Under the pieces are notes generated by a model. That model had not been told where the DNA came from. It saw nothing but the letters and a program-made list of their open reading frames with translations, and searched no databases. The position numbers and the translations under genes are program-made. A stretch of DNA of 10,891 nucleotides from DATKQI01 sp035532755. GTDB taxonomy: Bacteria > Pseudomonadota > Alphaproteobacteria > Acetobacterales > Acetobacteraceae. This document shows, piece by piece, positions 1 through 7,000 of the stretch (position 1 is the first letter of the stretch; every line of letters starts with the position of its first letter). The stretch lies in assembly GCA_035532755.1 (NCBI GenBank), contig DATKQI010000273.1:1-10891 (forward strand), in the 5' to 3' direction.

Positions 1-406
1 GGGCAGCGGGCCGGAATCGGCCACGCTCGCCCGGCTGCGGGCGATGCCCGGCGTGCGGGTGGAGAACCGCTGGGTGCCGGAGGTGGAACTGCCCGCCCTG
101 CTGGCCTGGGCGGACGCGCTGGTGCTGTCGCATCGCGAGGCGAGCCAGAGCGGCGTGGCGGCGGCGGCGGTGGCGGCGGGGCGGAGGGTGGTGTCCACGA
201 ACGTGGGCGGCCTTGCCGAACAGTTGCGGGACGAGCCGCTGGCGCTGATGGTCGAACCCAACGCGGCCGCGTTGGCGGCCGGGATGGCGCGGTTGGCGGA
301 GGCGCCACCGCCGCTGCCCCCCATGCCGGCAGACCCGCGCGCCGGCTGGCGGGTGATGGCGGCAACGCTGATGGCGGGGCTGGCCGGGCTGAAGCCGGCG
401 GATTGA
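1..406 (+). CDS. Glycosyltransferase (GT4-like), C-terminal part only
   Basis: The gene enters from the left edge; the frame is open from base 2, and about 134 residues plus the TGA stop (404-406) are visible. They match the C-terminal nucleotide-sugar-binding half of a GT-B glycosyltransferase: a helix and strand ending in a WVPE turn, then WADALVLSHREASQSGV (about bases 107-157), then a small-residue helix, then STNVGGLAEQL. In GT4 enzymes this region carries the E-x7-E motif and the GGL-E donor loop. Here the motif is of the EASQSG type, in which the first Glu is kept and the position of the second is Ala. That variant occurs in a subset of the family. Substrate and linkage cannot be read from the fragment. 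The next gene starts 33 bases downstream on the same strand, suggesting co-transcription. The family call is fairly sure; the function is not. Confidence 0.8.
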   Translation, partial: GSGPESATLARLRAMPGVRVENRWVPEVELPALLAWADALVLSHREASQSGVAAAAVAAGRRVVSTNVGGLAEQLRDEPLALMVEPNAAALAAGMARLAEAPPPLPPMPADPRAGWRVMAATLMAGLAGLKPAD

Positions 407-439
407 CGCGCTGGCGGGGCCGGCGGACAAGCTGCGGCG

Positions 440-1375
440 ATGGCGCCTCCGCGGTCCTGGATTCTGAGCGAAGCCTACGCCGGCCTGCAATCCCAGGCGC
501 TCGGCCTTGCCGAACGGGCCGGGCTCACGCCCGACCTGCGCGTGCTGGCGGCGCGGCCGCCCTGGTCCTGGCTGCCGGCACGGCTATGGCCGGCGCCGCT
601 CGCCGTGGCGGGTGCTGCGGTCTCGCCGCCCGTTCCGCCGCTGGTGATCGGCTGCGGCGGGATGGCCGCCGCGGTGGGGGCGCGGCTGCGCCGGCCGGGG
701 TGCGCGGTGGTGCAGGTGCAGAACCCGCGGATGGATCTGGCCCGGTTCGACCTCGTGGTCGCGAACCGGCACGACGAGCTGGCCGGGCCGAACGTGATCG
801 TCACCCGCACCGCGCTGCATCGCGTGAGCAGCGCGCGGCTGGCGGCGGCGCGGGCGGAATGGGCCGGGAGGTTCGCGCATCTGCCGCGGCCCCTGGTTGC
901 CGTGCTGGTGGGCGGGACCAACGGCCGCTTCCGGTTGGATGCGGCGGTGGCGGCCGACCTCGCTGCGGGGCTCGCCGCGATGATGCGGGCGGACCGGGTG
1001 GGGCTGATCCTCACCCCTTCCCGCCGCACCGATCCGGTGGCTGCCCGCACGCTGCGGGAGACGCTGGCCCCGCTCGGCGCGGACGTGTGGGACGGCAGCG
1101 GAGAGAATCCCTATTTCGGCATGCTCGCGCTTGCGGATGCGATCGTCGTCACCATCGATTCGGTCTCCATGGTCTCCGAGGCGGCGGCGACCGCCGCCCC
1201 GGTGCTGCTCGCCGGGCTGCCCGGCCGGTCCCGCCGGATCGGGCTGTTCCTGGACGGGCTGCGCGCGGACGGGCGGGTGCGGGATTTCGCCGGCCGGCTC
1301 GAAACATGGCCGGTGGCGGCGATCGATGATACCGAGGCGGCGGCGGCCGAGATGCGCCGGCGGCTCGGGTTTTAG
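440..1375 (+). CDS. ELM1-family protein (mitochondrial fission ELM1-like, GT-B-like fold)
   Basis: The 311-residue product has the signature blocks of the bacterial ELM1 family (DUF1022, Pfam Mito_fiss_Elm1): VQVQNPR at 91-97, VVANRHDE at 106-113, VGGTNGRF at 157-164, TPSRRT at 192-197 and NPYFGMLALADAIVVT-DSVSM at 223-244, followed by SEA. The plant founder, ELM1, recruits a dynamin-related protein for mitochondrial fission. Bacterial members have no established role. The fold is thought to resemble GT-B glycosyltransferases, and the 157-248 region does look like a donor-binding half. It follows a glycosyltransferase gene, so a role in envelope glycan or glycolipid assembly is a reasonable inference. 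No signal peptide or membrane helix is evident. ATG 440 is the only ATG between the previous in-frame stop (404) and the conserved N-terminus (WILSEAYAGLQSQA); no good ribosome binding site precedes it, so translation may depend on coupling to the upstream gene. Confidence 0.85.
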   Translation: MAPPRSWILSEAYAGLQSQALGLAERAGLTPDLRVLAARPPWSWLPARLWPAPLAVAGAAVSPPVPPLVIGCGGMAAAVGARLRRPGCAVVQVQNPRMDLARFDLVVANRHDELAGPNVIVTRTALHRVSSARLAAARAEWAGRFAHLPRPLVAVLVGGTNGRFRLDAAVAADLAAGLAAMMRADRVGLILTPSRRTDPVAARTLRETLAPLGADVWDGSGENPYFGMLALADAIVVTIDSVSMVSEAAATAAPVLLAGLPGRSRRIGLFLDGLRADGRVRDFAGRLETWPVAAIDDTEAAAAEMRRRLGF

Positions 1376-1380
1376 GGAAG
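1375..1380 (+). promoter_or_regulatory. Ribosome binding site for the 631-residue protein
   Basis: GGGAAG overlaps the TAG stop of the ELM1-family gene (1373-1375) and sits 7 bases before ATG 1388. This supports that start and close coupling of the two genes. Confidence 0.6.
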
Positions 1381-1387
1381 AAGCGCG

Positions 1388-3283
1388 ATGCTCGACATCC
1401 AGACCTTCGACAATGTCCGCGGCGGCAACGTGCTCTATAAGGCGCTCGCCCATCCGCTGGCGGCCGAGGCGATCGGCCGGCTCTCCGCGCGGCTGGCGGC
1501 GGCGGGGCCGGTCGCGCTGTACGACGCGCAGGGGGTGGCCCGGCCGCTGCTGACGCTGCATCCGGAACTGCCGGTCGATTCGCTGTTCGTGCACGACGTG
1601 CGGGAGATCGGCGAGAGCCGCGCCGGCCTGCCCGCCCGGCCGCTGACCGACCTGAACCGGGCACGTGTCGCCACCGTGCTGATCGCGGGCTTCGATACCG
1701 GCCGCATCGCCGCGCGCATCGCGCATCTGTTGCCGCCGGGGGTGGCCGTCGCCTCGCTGGACGAGACGCGGCTGCCGGCGGAGATGCTGGGCAACCGGCG
1801 CCGCTATCTCGACCCGCTGAATTTCGCCACCAATTTCGCCTTCTTCCGCGACGCGGACGGGCTGTCCACGCGGCTCGTCACCGCGAACTACTGGGCCGGC
1901 TACGGGGCGGGCCCCGTGCGGCTGTGGCTGCGGCTGTTCGATGCCGACGGCGCGGCGCTGGCGACCTGGGAGGAGGATGCGCCGGAAGGGGCCGGCGGCA
2001 TCGCCCTCGATTCGCGCGAGATCCGCGCACGCTTCGGCCTGCCCGCGTTCACCGGGCAGTTGTTCATTCACGCGATCGGTGCCGCCGGGCATGACGTGGT
2101 GAAATACGCGCTCGACACGTTCGCGACCGACGGCGGGGGCAGCCTGTCCTGCACACATGACGCCAACGCCTGGCCATCGGACCGCTATGCCGGGCTGCCG
2201 GCGCCGCGGGCGGACGAGCAGGTGATCCTGTGGGTGCAGAACAGCCATGCCACACCGATCCCGTCCGGCGCGATCACGCTCGACCGCATGGGGGCGGAGC
2301 ATCCGGTGGCGCTGGATCGCCCGGTCGGGCCCTTCGCCACGGTGGCGCTGGATGTAGCGGCGCTGCTGCCCGGGCTGCGCTGGCCCGCGCAGGTGGAGAT
2401 GCGGTCCGGCCGGCATGTGGTGCGGCCGCGCTACGAGGTGGTGCGGGCGGGGCGCACGCGGATCGCGCATGTGAACGTGGAGCGCGCCGATCTGCGGCCC
2501 GACCCGGGCATCCCCGCGCTGTCCAACCTGCTCGGGCGGGGCTATCTGCTGCCCTTTCCGGTGCTGCCGCGCGGCGATTACCGCTCCGTCGTGCAGCCGA
2601 CGCCGATGGCCGAGCGGCAGGGGAGCTTGCCGATCCGGCTCGACGTGTTCGACACCGCCGGCACGCGGGTCGCCGAGCATTTCCTGGGCAACCTGCCGCG
2701 CGGTCACGCGCTCGCGCTCGATCTCGACACGCTGCTGCCGCCGGACGCGCTGGAGGACGGCGGGCATGCCGAGCTGGCCTATGACTTCCGTGACGGCGGG
2801 GAGGCGGACGGCTGGCTGCACGCGCTGATGCGCTACGAGAACCGGGCCAGCGGGCATGAGGCCGAAACCAGCTTCGGCGCGCATATCTTCAACACGGTGA
2901 TGACATACAAGGACGAGCCGCAATCCTATGGCGGGCCGCCGCCGGGCCTGTCCACGCGGCTGTTCCTGAAGCTGGGCGAGGGCATGCGGCGCAGCTTCTG
3001 CGCGCTGATCTATCCGGCCTCCGCGCCATGGCATGCGATGTCCGCCACGAAACTGGTCCTGCACGACAGCGCGGGGATGGAGATCGCCGAGGAAAGCCTC
3101 GCCATCGCCTGTTCCGGCTCGGCGCTGGTCTGGCCCGATGCCGTGTTCGGCGTCTCGCAGATCATCCGGGCGGGGCCGGCCGGCTATGTGCTGATCCGCG
3201 ATGCCACCTGCCGGCTGTTCGGCTACCACGGGTTGATGGACAACCAGGGCGGCTTCTCGCTCGACCACATGTTCGGTTTCTGA
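1388..3283 (+). CDS. Uncharacterised 631-residue protein: alpha/beta N-terminal domain plus four beta-rich repeats
   Basis: I do not recognise a named family. Residues 1-140 read as an alpha/beta, Rossmann-like domain: PVALYDAQGV at 41-50, then the strand and turn VATVLIAGFDTGRIAARIAHLLP at 94-116, then VASLDETRLP. The rest is rich in predicted beta strands and seems to hold four divergent copies of one module, at about 145-245, 278-353, 398-485 and 522-618. Each has an L-x-L-x-D-x-x-G hairpin, then (in three of four) an ALD or similar strand edge, then a loop and a final strand pair. A motif-dense block, LSCTHDANAWPSDRYAGLPAPR (253-274), lies between modules 1 and 2; its His, Asp and Cys residues are candidates for a functional site. 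There is no signal peptide or membrane helix, so the protein is probably cytoplasmic. ATG 1388 has a good ribosome binding site. The gene sits 12 bases after the ELM1-family gene. A carbohydrate-linked role is only a guess from its neighbours. Confidence 0.75.
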   Translation: MLDIQTFDNVRGGNVLYKALAHPLAAEAIGRLSARLAAAGPVALYDAQGVARPLLTLHPELPVDSLFVHDVREIGESRAGLPARPLTDLNRARVATVLIAGFDTGRIAARIAHLLPPGVAVASLDETRLPAEMLGNRRRYLDPLNFATNFAFFRDADGLSTRLVTANYWAGYGAGPVRLWLRLFDADGAALATWEEDAPEGAGGIALDSREIRARFGLPAFTGQLFIHAIGAAGHDVVKYALDTFATDGGGSLSCTHDANAWPSDRYAGLPAPRADEQVILWVQNSHATPIPSGAITLDRMGAEHPVALDRPVGPFATVALDVAALLPGLRWPAQVEMRSGRHVVRPRYEVVRAGRTRIAHVNVERADLRPDPGIPALSNLLGRGYLLPFPVLPRGDYRSVVQPTPMAERQGSLPIRLDVFDTAGTRVAEHFLGNLPRGHALALDLDTLLPPDALEDGGHAELAYDFRDGGEADGWLHALMRYENRASGHEAETSFGAHIFNTVMTYKDEPQSYGGPPPGLSTRLFLKLGEGMRRSFCALIYPASAPWHAMSATKLVLHDSAGMEIAEESLAIACSGSALVWPDAVFGVSQIIRAGPAGYVLIRDATCRLFGYHGLMDNQGGFSLDHMFGF

Positions 3284-3319
3284 GCTAGCATCCCCGCCGG
3301 TAAAGCATAACATGATCGC

Positions 3320-3324
3320 GGAGG
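3320..3324 (+). promoter_or_regulatory. Ribosome binding site favouring the internal ATG of the hydratase/dehydrogenase gene
   Basis: GGAGG lies 11 bases before ATG 3336 but downstream of ATG 3312. No Shine-Dalgarno-like sequence precedes 3312. This favours 3336 as the true start, although the spacing is longer than ideal. Confidence 0.5.
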
Positions 3325-3335
3325 TGTCCTCGGAA

Positions 3336-5396
3336 ATGTTGCGGATCGCGCGGGAAGGGGATGTCGCGCTGATCGAGGTGGATCATCCGCCGGTCAACGC
3401 GCTGTCGCAGGCGGTGCGGGCGGCGCTGCTCGCGGCGCTGGCCGATGCCGCGGCCCAGCCGGCGGTGCGCGCGATCGTGCTGGCCGGCGCGGGGCGCTGC
3501 TTCGTGGCCGGGGCGGATATCCGCGAATTCGATGCCCCGCCCGTCGAGCCTTCCACCCGCGCGGTGGCGCAGGCGATCGAGGATTGCGCCAAGCCCGTGG
3601 TGGCCGCGCTGCACGGCACCACGCTCGGCGGCGGGTTCGAACTGGCATTGGCCTGCCACGCCCGCGCGATCGCGCCCGATGGCGTGGTGGGGCTGCCGGA
3701 AGTGCGGATCGGGCTGATCCCCGGCGCCGGCGGCACCCAGCGCACGCCGCGGCTGGCCGGGCTGCCGGTGGCGCTCGACCTCGTCACCACCGGCCGGCAC
3801 GTGCCGGCGGCGGAGGCGCTGGCGCTGGGGCTGGTGGACGAGGTGGCGACCGACCCGCGCGTGGCGGCCTTCGCCCGCGCCCGCGCGCTGGCCGACGCCG
3901 GCAACTGGCGCCGCACGGGCGCGCTGCCGGTGCCGTGGGCCGATGGCATGGCATTCGACGAGGCGGTGGCCGCGGTGGAGGCGAAGGCGCGCGGCGCGAT
4001 CGCGCCGGCGCGCGCGGCGGCGGCGGTGGTGATGGCGCGCGACACGCCGCTGATGGAGGCGCTGGACCGTGAGCAGGCGGTTTCGCTCGAACTGCGGCGC
4101 GGGCCGCAATCGCGCGCGCTGCGGCACATCTTCCATGCCGAGCGGGTGGCTTCGCGGCTGCCGGTCGTGGCCTCGGCGCGGCCGATGGCGCAAGTCGGCG
4201 TGGTGGGCGGCGGCACCATGGGTTCGGGCATCGCGCTGGCGCTGATCGAGGCAGGGCTGACGGCGGTGCTGGCCGAGGTATCGGACGGGGCCGCCGCCGC
4301 GGCACTGGCGCGCGTGCAGGCGGTGCTGGACCGGCAGGTGAAGGCAGGGCGGCTGCGCGCGAGCAGCCGGGCGGAGCGGCTGGCGCGGCTCCATGTCGTG
4401 ACCAACCTTGCCGCCCTCGCGCCGTGCGATCTGGTGATCGAGGCGGTGACCGAGGATCTGGCCGAGAAGCAGCGGGTGTTTCGCGCGCTGTCGGCGGTGG
4501 TGCGGCGCGATGCGGTGCTCGCCTCCAACACTTCCTATCTCGACATCGACCTGCTGGCGGACGTGGTGGACGCGCCGGAGCGCGTGCTGGGGCTGCATTT
4601 CTTCAGCCCGGCGCATGTGATGCGGCTGCTGGAGGTGGTGCGCGCGCCGCGCACCGCGCCGGAGACATTGGCCACCGGGCTCGCGCTCGCCAAGCGGCTG
4701 AAGAAGGTCGCCGTGATCTGCGGCGTGTGCGACGGCTTCATCGGCAACCGCATCCTGATGCGCTGGCGGGCGCAATGCGAATACGCGCTGGAGGACGGCG
4801 CGCTGCCCGGGCAGGTGGACGCGGCTATCGAGGCGCTGGGCTTCCCGATGGGGCCGTTCGCGGTGGCCGACATGTCCGGCCTCGACATCGGCTGGGCCAC
4901 GCGCAAGCGCCTGGCGGCGACGCGCGACCCGCATCTGCGGTACGTGCCGGTGGCCGACTGGATCTGCGAGCAGGGGCGGTTCGGGCAGAAGACCGGGGCG
5001 GGGTGGTACATCCATGATCACGGGCGGCGCCTGCCGGACCCGGCGGTCGCCGCGCTGATCGAACGCGCCTCCGCCGCGCGCGGGATCGCACGGCGGGAGG
5101 TGACGGCCGGGGAAATCCAGCGCCACGTGCTTGCGGCGATGGTGAACGAGGGCGCGCGCATCCTCGCCGAGGGCATCGCCGTGCGCCCTTCCGACATCGA
5201 TGTGGTGCTGGTGCATGGCTACGGCTATCCGGCGTGGCGCGGCGGGCCGATGCACGAGGCGGACGAGACCGGGCTCGCCTCGGTGCTGGCCGAGGTTGAG
5301 GCGCTGCATGCGGCAAGCGGCGCGGGCTGGGAGCCGGCGCCGCTGCTGCGCGAACTGGCCGCGGCCGGGCGGCGGTTCGGCGATCTGAACACGTAG
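3336..5396 (+). CDS. Bifunctional enoyl-CoA hydratase / 3-hydroxyacyl-CoA dehydrogenase (FadB/FadJ-like)
   Basis: The enzyme hydrates trans-2-enoyl-CoA and then oxidises the L-3-hydroxyacyl-CoA with NAD, two successive steps of fatty-acid beta-oxidation. Residues here are numbered from the upstream ATG 3312 (694 residues; 686 from 3336). The hydratase domain spans about 9-190, with the oxyanion-hole loop GADIREF at 67-73 and both catalytic glutamates, E110 in GGGFEL and E130 in LPE. The dehydrogenase NAD site is GVVGGGTMGSG at 296-306. Catalytic H429 (GLHFFSP) and E441 are 12 residues apart, as in known enzymes, and N479 is in GFIGNRI. Two C-terminal dehydrogenase domains follow, the second with HGYGYPAWRGGP near 635-646. 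Order and length match the monomeric, peroxisomal-multifunctional-enzyme-like class. Start 3336 is chosen for its GGAGG; 3312 remains possible. The next gene follows 9 bases after the stop. Confidence 0.93.
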   Translation: MLRIAREGDVALIEVDHPPVNALSQAVRAALLAALADAAAQPAVRAIVLAGAGRCFVAGADIREFDAPPVEPSTRAVAQAIEDCAKPVVAALHGTTLGGGFELALACHARAIAPDGVVGLPEVRIGLIPGAGGTQRTPRLAGLPVALDLVTTGRHVPAAEALALGLVDEVATDPRVAAFARARALADAGNWRRTGALPVPWADGMAFDEAVAAVEAKARGAIAPARAAAAVVMARDTPLMEALDREQAVSLELRRGPQSRALRHIFHAERVASRLPVVASARPMAQVGVVGGGTMGSGIALALIEAGLTAVLAEVSDGAAAAALARVQAVLDRQVKAGRLRASSRAERLARLHVVTNLAALAPCDLVIEAVTEDLAEKQRVFRALSAVVRRDAVLASNTSYLDIDLLADVVDAPERVLGLHFFSPAHVMRLLEVVRAPRTAPETLATGLALAKRLKKVAVICGVCDGFIGNRILMRWRAQCEYALEDGALPGQVDAAIEALGFPMGPFAVADMSGLDIGWATRKRLAATRDPHLRYVPVADWICEQGRFGQKTGAGWYIHDHGRRLPDPAVAALIERASAARGIARREVTAGEIQRHVLAAMVNEGARILAEGIAVRPSDIDVVLVHGYGYPAWRGGPMHEADETGLASVLAEVEALHAASGAGWEPAPLLRELAAAGRRFGDLNT

Positions 5397-5398
5397 AA

Positions 5399-5405
5399 AA
5401 GGGGG
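5399..5405 (+). promoter_or_regulatory. Ribosome binding site before a triple ATG
   Basis: An AAGGGGG stretch touches the first of three consecutive in-frame ATGs (5406, 5409, 5412). Normal spacing favours the third, at 5412, which is 6 bases away. The protein changes by at most two residues. Confidence 0.5.
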
Positions 5406-6806
5406 ATGATGATGGGCAGTCGGGAAGGCGCGCTGGCGCGCGCGCTGGAGGGGTTCGATTCGGGGCGGTTCCGCGATCATCTGGCCGGGCTGGTGAAGAT
5501 TCCCAGCACGTCCCAAGATGCCGGCCACGAGGCCGACGTGGCGCGCTACCTCGACGAGGCGATCCGCCCCTGGCTGGTCCGGCTCGGCTTTGTCGTGACG
5601 GTGCATCCGAACCCCGAAGCCGGGTTCGGCCCGATCCTGACGGCCGAGCGGATCGAGGCGCCGGGGTTGCCGACCGTGCTGACCTACGGCCATGGCGATA
5701 CCGTGCGCGGCCTGGAGGACCAGTGGCGGGCGGGGTTGCGGCCCTGGGCGCTGACCGAGGAGGGGGATCGCTGGTACGGGCGCGGCACCGCCGACAACAA
5801 GGGCCAGCACGCGATCAACCTCGCCGCGCTGGAGGCGGTGATTGCCGAGCGCGAGGGGCGGCTGGGATTCAACGTGAAGCTCGTGCTGGAGACGAGCGAG
5901 GAGCGCGGATCGCACGGGCTGCGCGATTTCGTGGGCGCGCACCGCCATGCGCTGGCGGCCGACGTGCTGATCGCCTCCGACGGGCCGCGGGTGATGCCGG
6001 AGGTGCCGACGATCGCGACCGGCACGCGCGGGACGGTCCATTTCGATCTGGTGGTGGCGTTGCGGCCGGGCGGGGTGCATTCCGGCCACTGGGGCGGGCT
6101 GACGCCCGATCCGGCGGTGATTCTCGCCCATGCGCTGGCTGCGATCTGCGACCGGCACGGGCGCATCCTGGTGCGCGGCTGGCTGCCCGAGGCGGGCGTG
6201 CCGGCGGGCGTGAAGGCGGTGCTGGAGGGCTGCCCGGTGGGCGGCGGCGGCGACTCGGCGGCGATCGACCCGGCGTGGGGCGAGCCCGGGTTGAGTTCCG
6301 CCGAGAAGATCTATGGCTGGAACAGCTTCATCGTGCTGGCGATGACCTCCGGCCGGCCCGAGAACCCGGTGAACGCGGTGGCGCCGGATGCCCGTGCGCA
6401 TTGCCAGATCCGCTACACGGTGGATACCGATCCGGCCGCGTTTGTTCCGGCGCTGCGGCGGCATCTGGATGCGGCGGGCTTCCCCGAGGTACGGATCGAG
6501 AACTCTGGCACGCGCATGCCGGCGAGCCGCACGGACCCGGCACACCCGTGGGTGCGCTTCGCCGCCGCCAGCATGGCGCGCAGCCTGGGCCGGGCGGTGC
6601 AGGTGATCCCGAACGCATCCGGCGGACTGCCGGGCGATGTGTTCGTGGACCATCTGGGCGTGCCGCTGGTGTGGGTGCCGCACAGCTACAACGGCTGCAA
6701 GCAGCACGGGCCGGACGAGCATCTGCTGATCGGCCCGGCACGCGAGGGCGTCGCCGCCTTCGCCGGGCTGTGGTGGGATCTGGGCGAGGGAGAGACCCCG
6801 GCCTGA
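5406..6806 (+). CDS. M20-family zinc metallopeptidase (dipeptidase-like)
   Basis: The 466-residue product is a complete M20 (carboxypeptidase G2/DapE/ArgE-like) hydrolase, a family that removes an amino acid or acyl group from peptides or N-acyl amino acids using two metal ions. Expected residues are present in order: H96 and D98 in TYGHGDTV, bridging D130 in YGRGTADNKGQ, general base E165 and ligand E166 in ETSEERGS, D192 in SDGPR, and H434 in the C-terminal QHGPDEH. The lid/dimerisation domain lies about 205-320 and starts TGTRGTVHFDLVV; GGVHSGHWGG at 222-231 is typical. The long catalytic halves and the SDGPR form resemble the dipeptidase branch more than DapE or ArgE, but the substrate is unknown. 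There is no signal peptide. The gene follows the hydratase/dehydrogenase by 9 bases and is the last of the plus-strand run. Start could be 5406, 5409 or 5412. Confidence 0.92.
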   Translation: MMMGSREGALARALEGFDSGRFRDHLAGLVKIPSTSQDAGHEADVARYLDEAIRPWLVRLGFVVTVHPNPEAGFGPILTAERIEAPGLPTVLTYGHGDTVRGLEDQWRAGLRPWALTEEGDRWYGRGTADNKGQHAINLAALEAVIAEREGRLGFNVKLVLETSEERGSHGLRDFVGAHRHALAADVLIASDGPRVMPEVPTIATGTRGTVHFDLVVALRPGGVHSGHWGGLTPDPAVILAHALAAICDRHGRILVRGWLPEAGVPAGVKAVLEGCPVGGGGDSAAIDPAWGEPGLSSAEKIYGWNSFIVLAMTSGRPENPVNAVAPDARAHCQIRYTVDTDPAAFVPALRRHLDAAGFPEVRIENSGTRMPASRTDPAHPWVRFAAASMARSLGRAVQVIPNASGGLPGDVFVDHLGVPLVWVPHSYNGCKQHGPDEHLLIGPAREGVAAFAGLWWDLGEGETPA

Positions 6807-6815
6807 GTCGAGATA

Positions 6816-6871
6816 GAGCATGATCGGCTCAAATGGAATCGTGGAGCGATTCCAAGCCGATGAAAATGCTC
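6816..6871 (+). repeat. Imperfect palindrome (hairpin 1) in the convergent gap
   Basis: Three nested complementary arm pairs form a hairpin: GAGCAT (6816-6821) with ATGCTC (6866-6871); ATCGGCT (6823-6829) with AGCCGAT (6855-6861); TGGAATCG (6834-6841) with CGATTCCA (6847-6854), around the 5-base loop TGGAG. That is 21 pairs with small bulges. It starts 9 bases after the M20 gene stop. The GAGCATGATC beginning resembles palindromic intergenic repeats common in alphaproteobacteria (from memory, not searched). No T-run follows, so it is not a classical terminator, though it could stabilise or punctuate 3' ends of mRNA. Confidence 0.75.
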
Positions 6872-6883
6872 ATGAAACACGAA

Positions 6884-6918
6884 CTGGAGCAGGTTCGCTT
6901 GAAGCGAGCATGCTCCAG
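6884..6918 (+). repeat. Imperfect palindrome (hairpin 2), adjacent to hairpin 1
   Basis: CTGGAGCA (6884-6891) pairs perfectly with TGCTCCAG (6911-6918), and TCGCT (6895-6899) with AGCGA (6903-6907) around a 3-base loop. A symmetric 3-base internal bulge separates the two stems. It lies 12 bases from hairpin 1 and shares the GAGCATG word with it, so the two may be halves of one composite element of about 100 bases. Confidence 0.7.
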
Positions 6919-7000
6919 CAGGAGGCCGCCCCGCTCCGGCCCCCGTTTCGCGCTCGTCTCCACCAGCTCGGACGGCGGGTCCGCCCGGGCCGGGAATGTC

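Noticed and set aside
151..187. Run of GCG/GGC triplets as a possible repeat
   Set aside because: It encodes an Ala-rich helix in the donor-binding half of the glycosyltransferase and is ordinary for a genome this rich in GC.
403..1329. A 308-codon plus-strand frame overlapping the stop of the first gene (ATGA) and covering the ELM1-family gene
   Set aside because: The ATGA overlap is tempting as a coupled start, but the translation is a Gly/Arg/Ala shadow and the ELM1 signature lies in the neighbouring frame.
584..3313. A 909-codon open frame on the minus strand opposite the ELM1-family and 631-residue genes
   Set aside because: It is a product of very high GC in third codon positions. The translation is Arg/His/Pro/Gln-rich with no recognisable domain, while the plus-strand genes show clear motifs.
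3285..6821. A 1178-codon open frame on the minus strand opposite the hydratase/dehydrogenase and M20 genes
   Set aside because: Same cause: low-complexity His/Arg/Gln-rich translation lying over two well-identified genes with intact catalytic residues.
6970..6996. GC-rich inverted repeat (GGCG/CGCC and CGGG/CCCG) as a terminator of the minus-strand gene
   Set aside because: Stems are only four pairs and no T-run follows on either strand; such short repeats are expected by chance at this GC.
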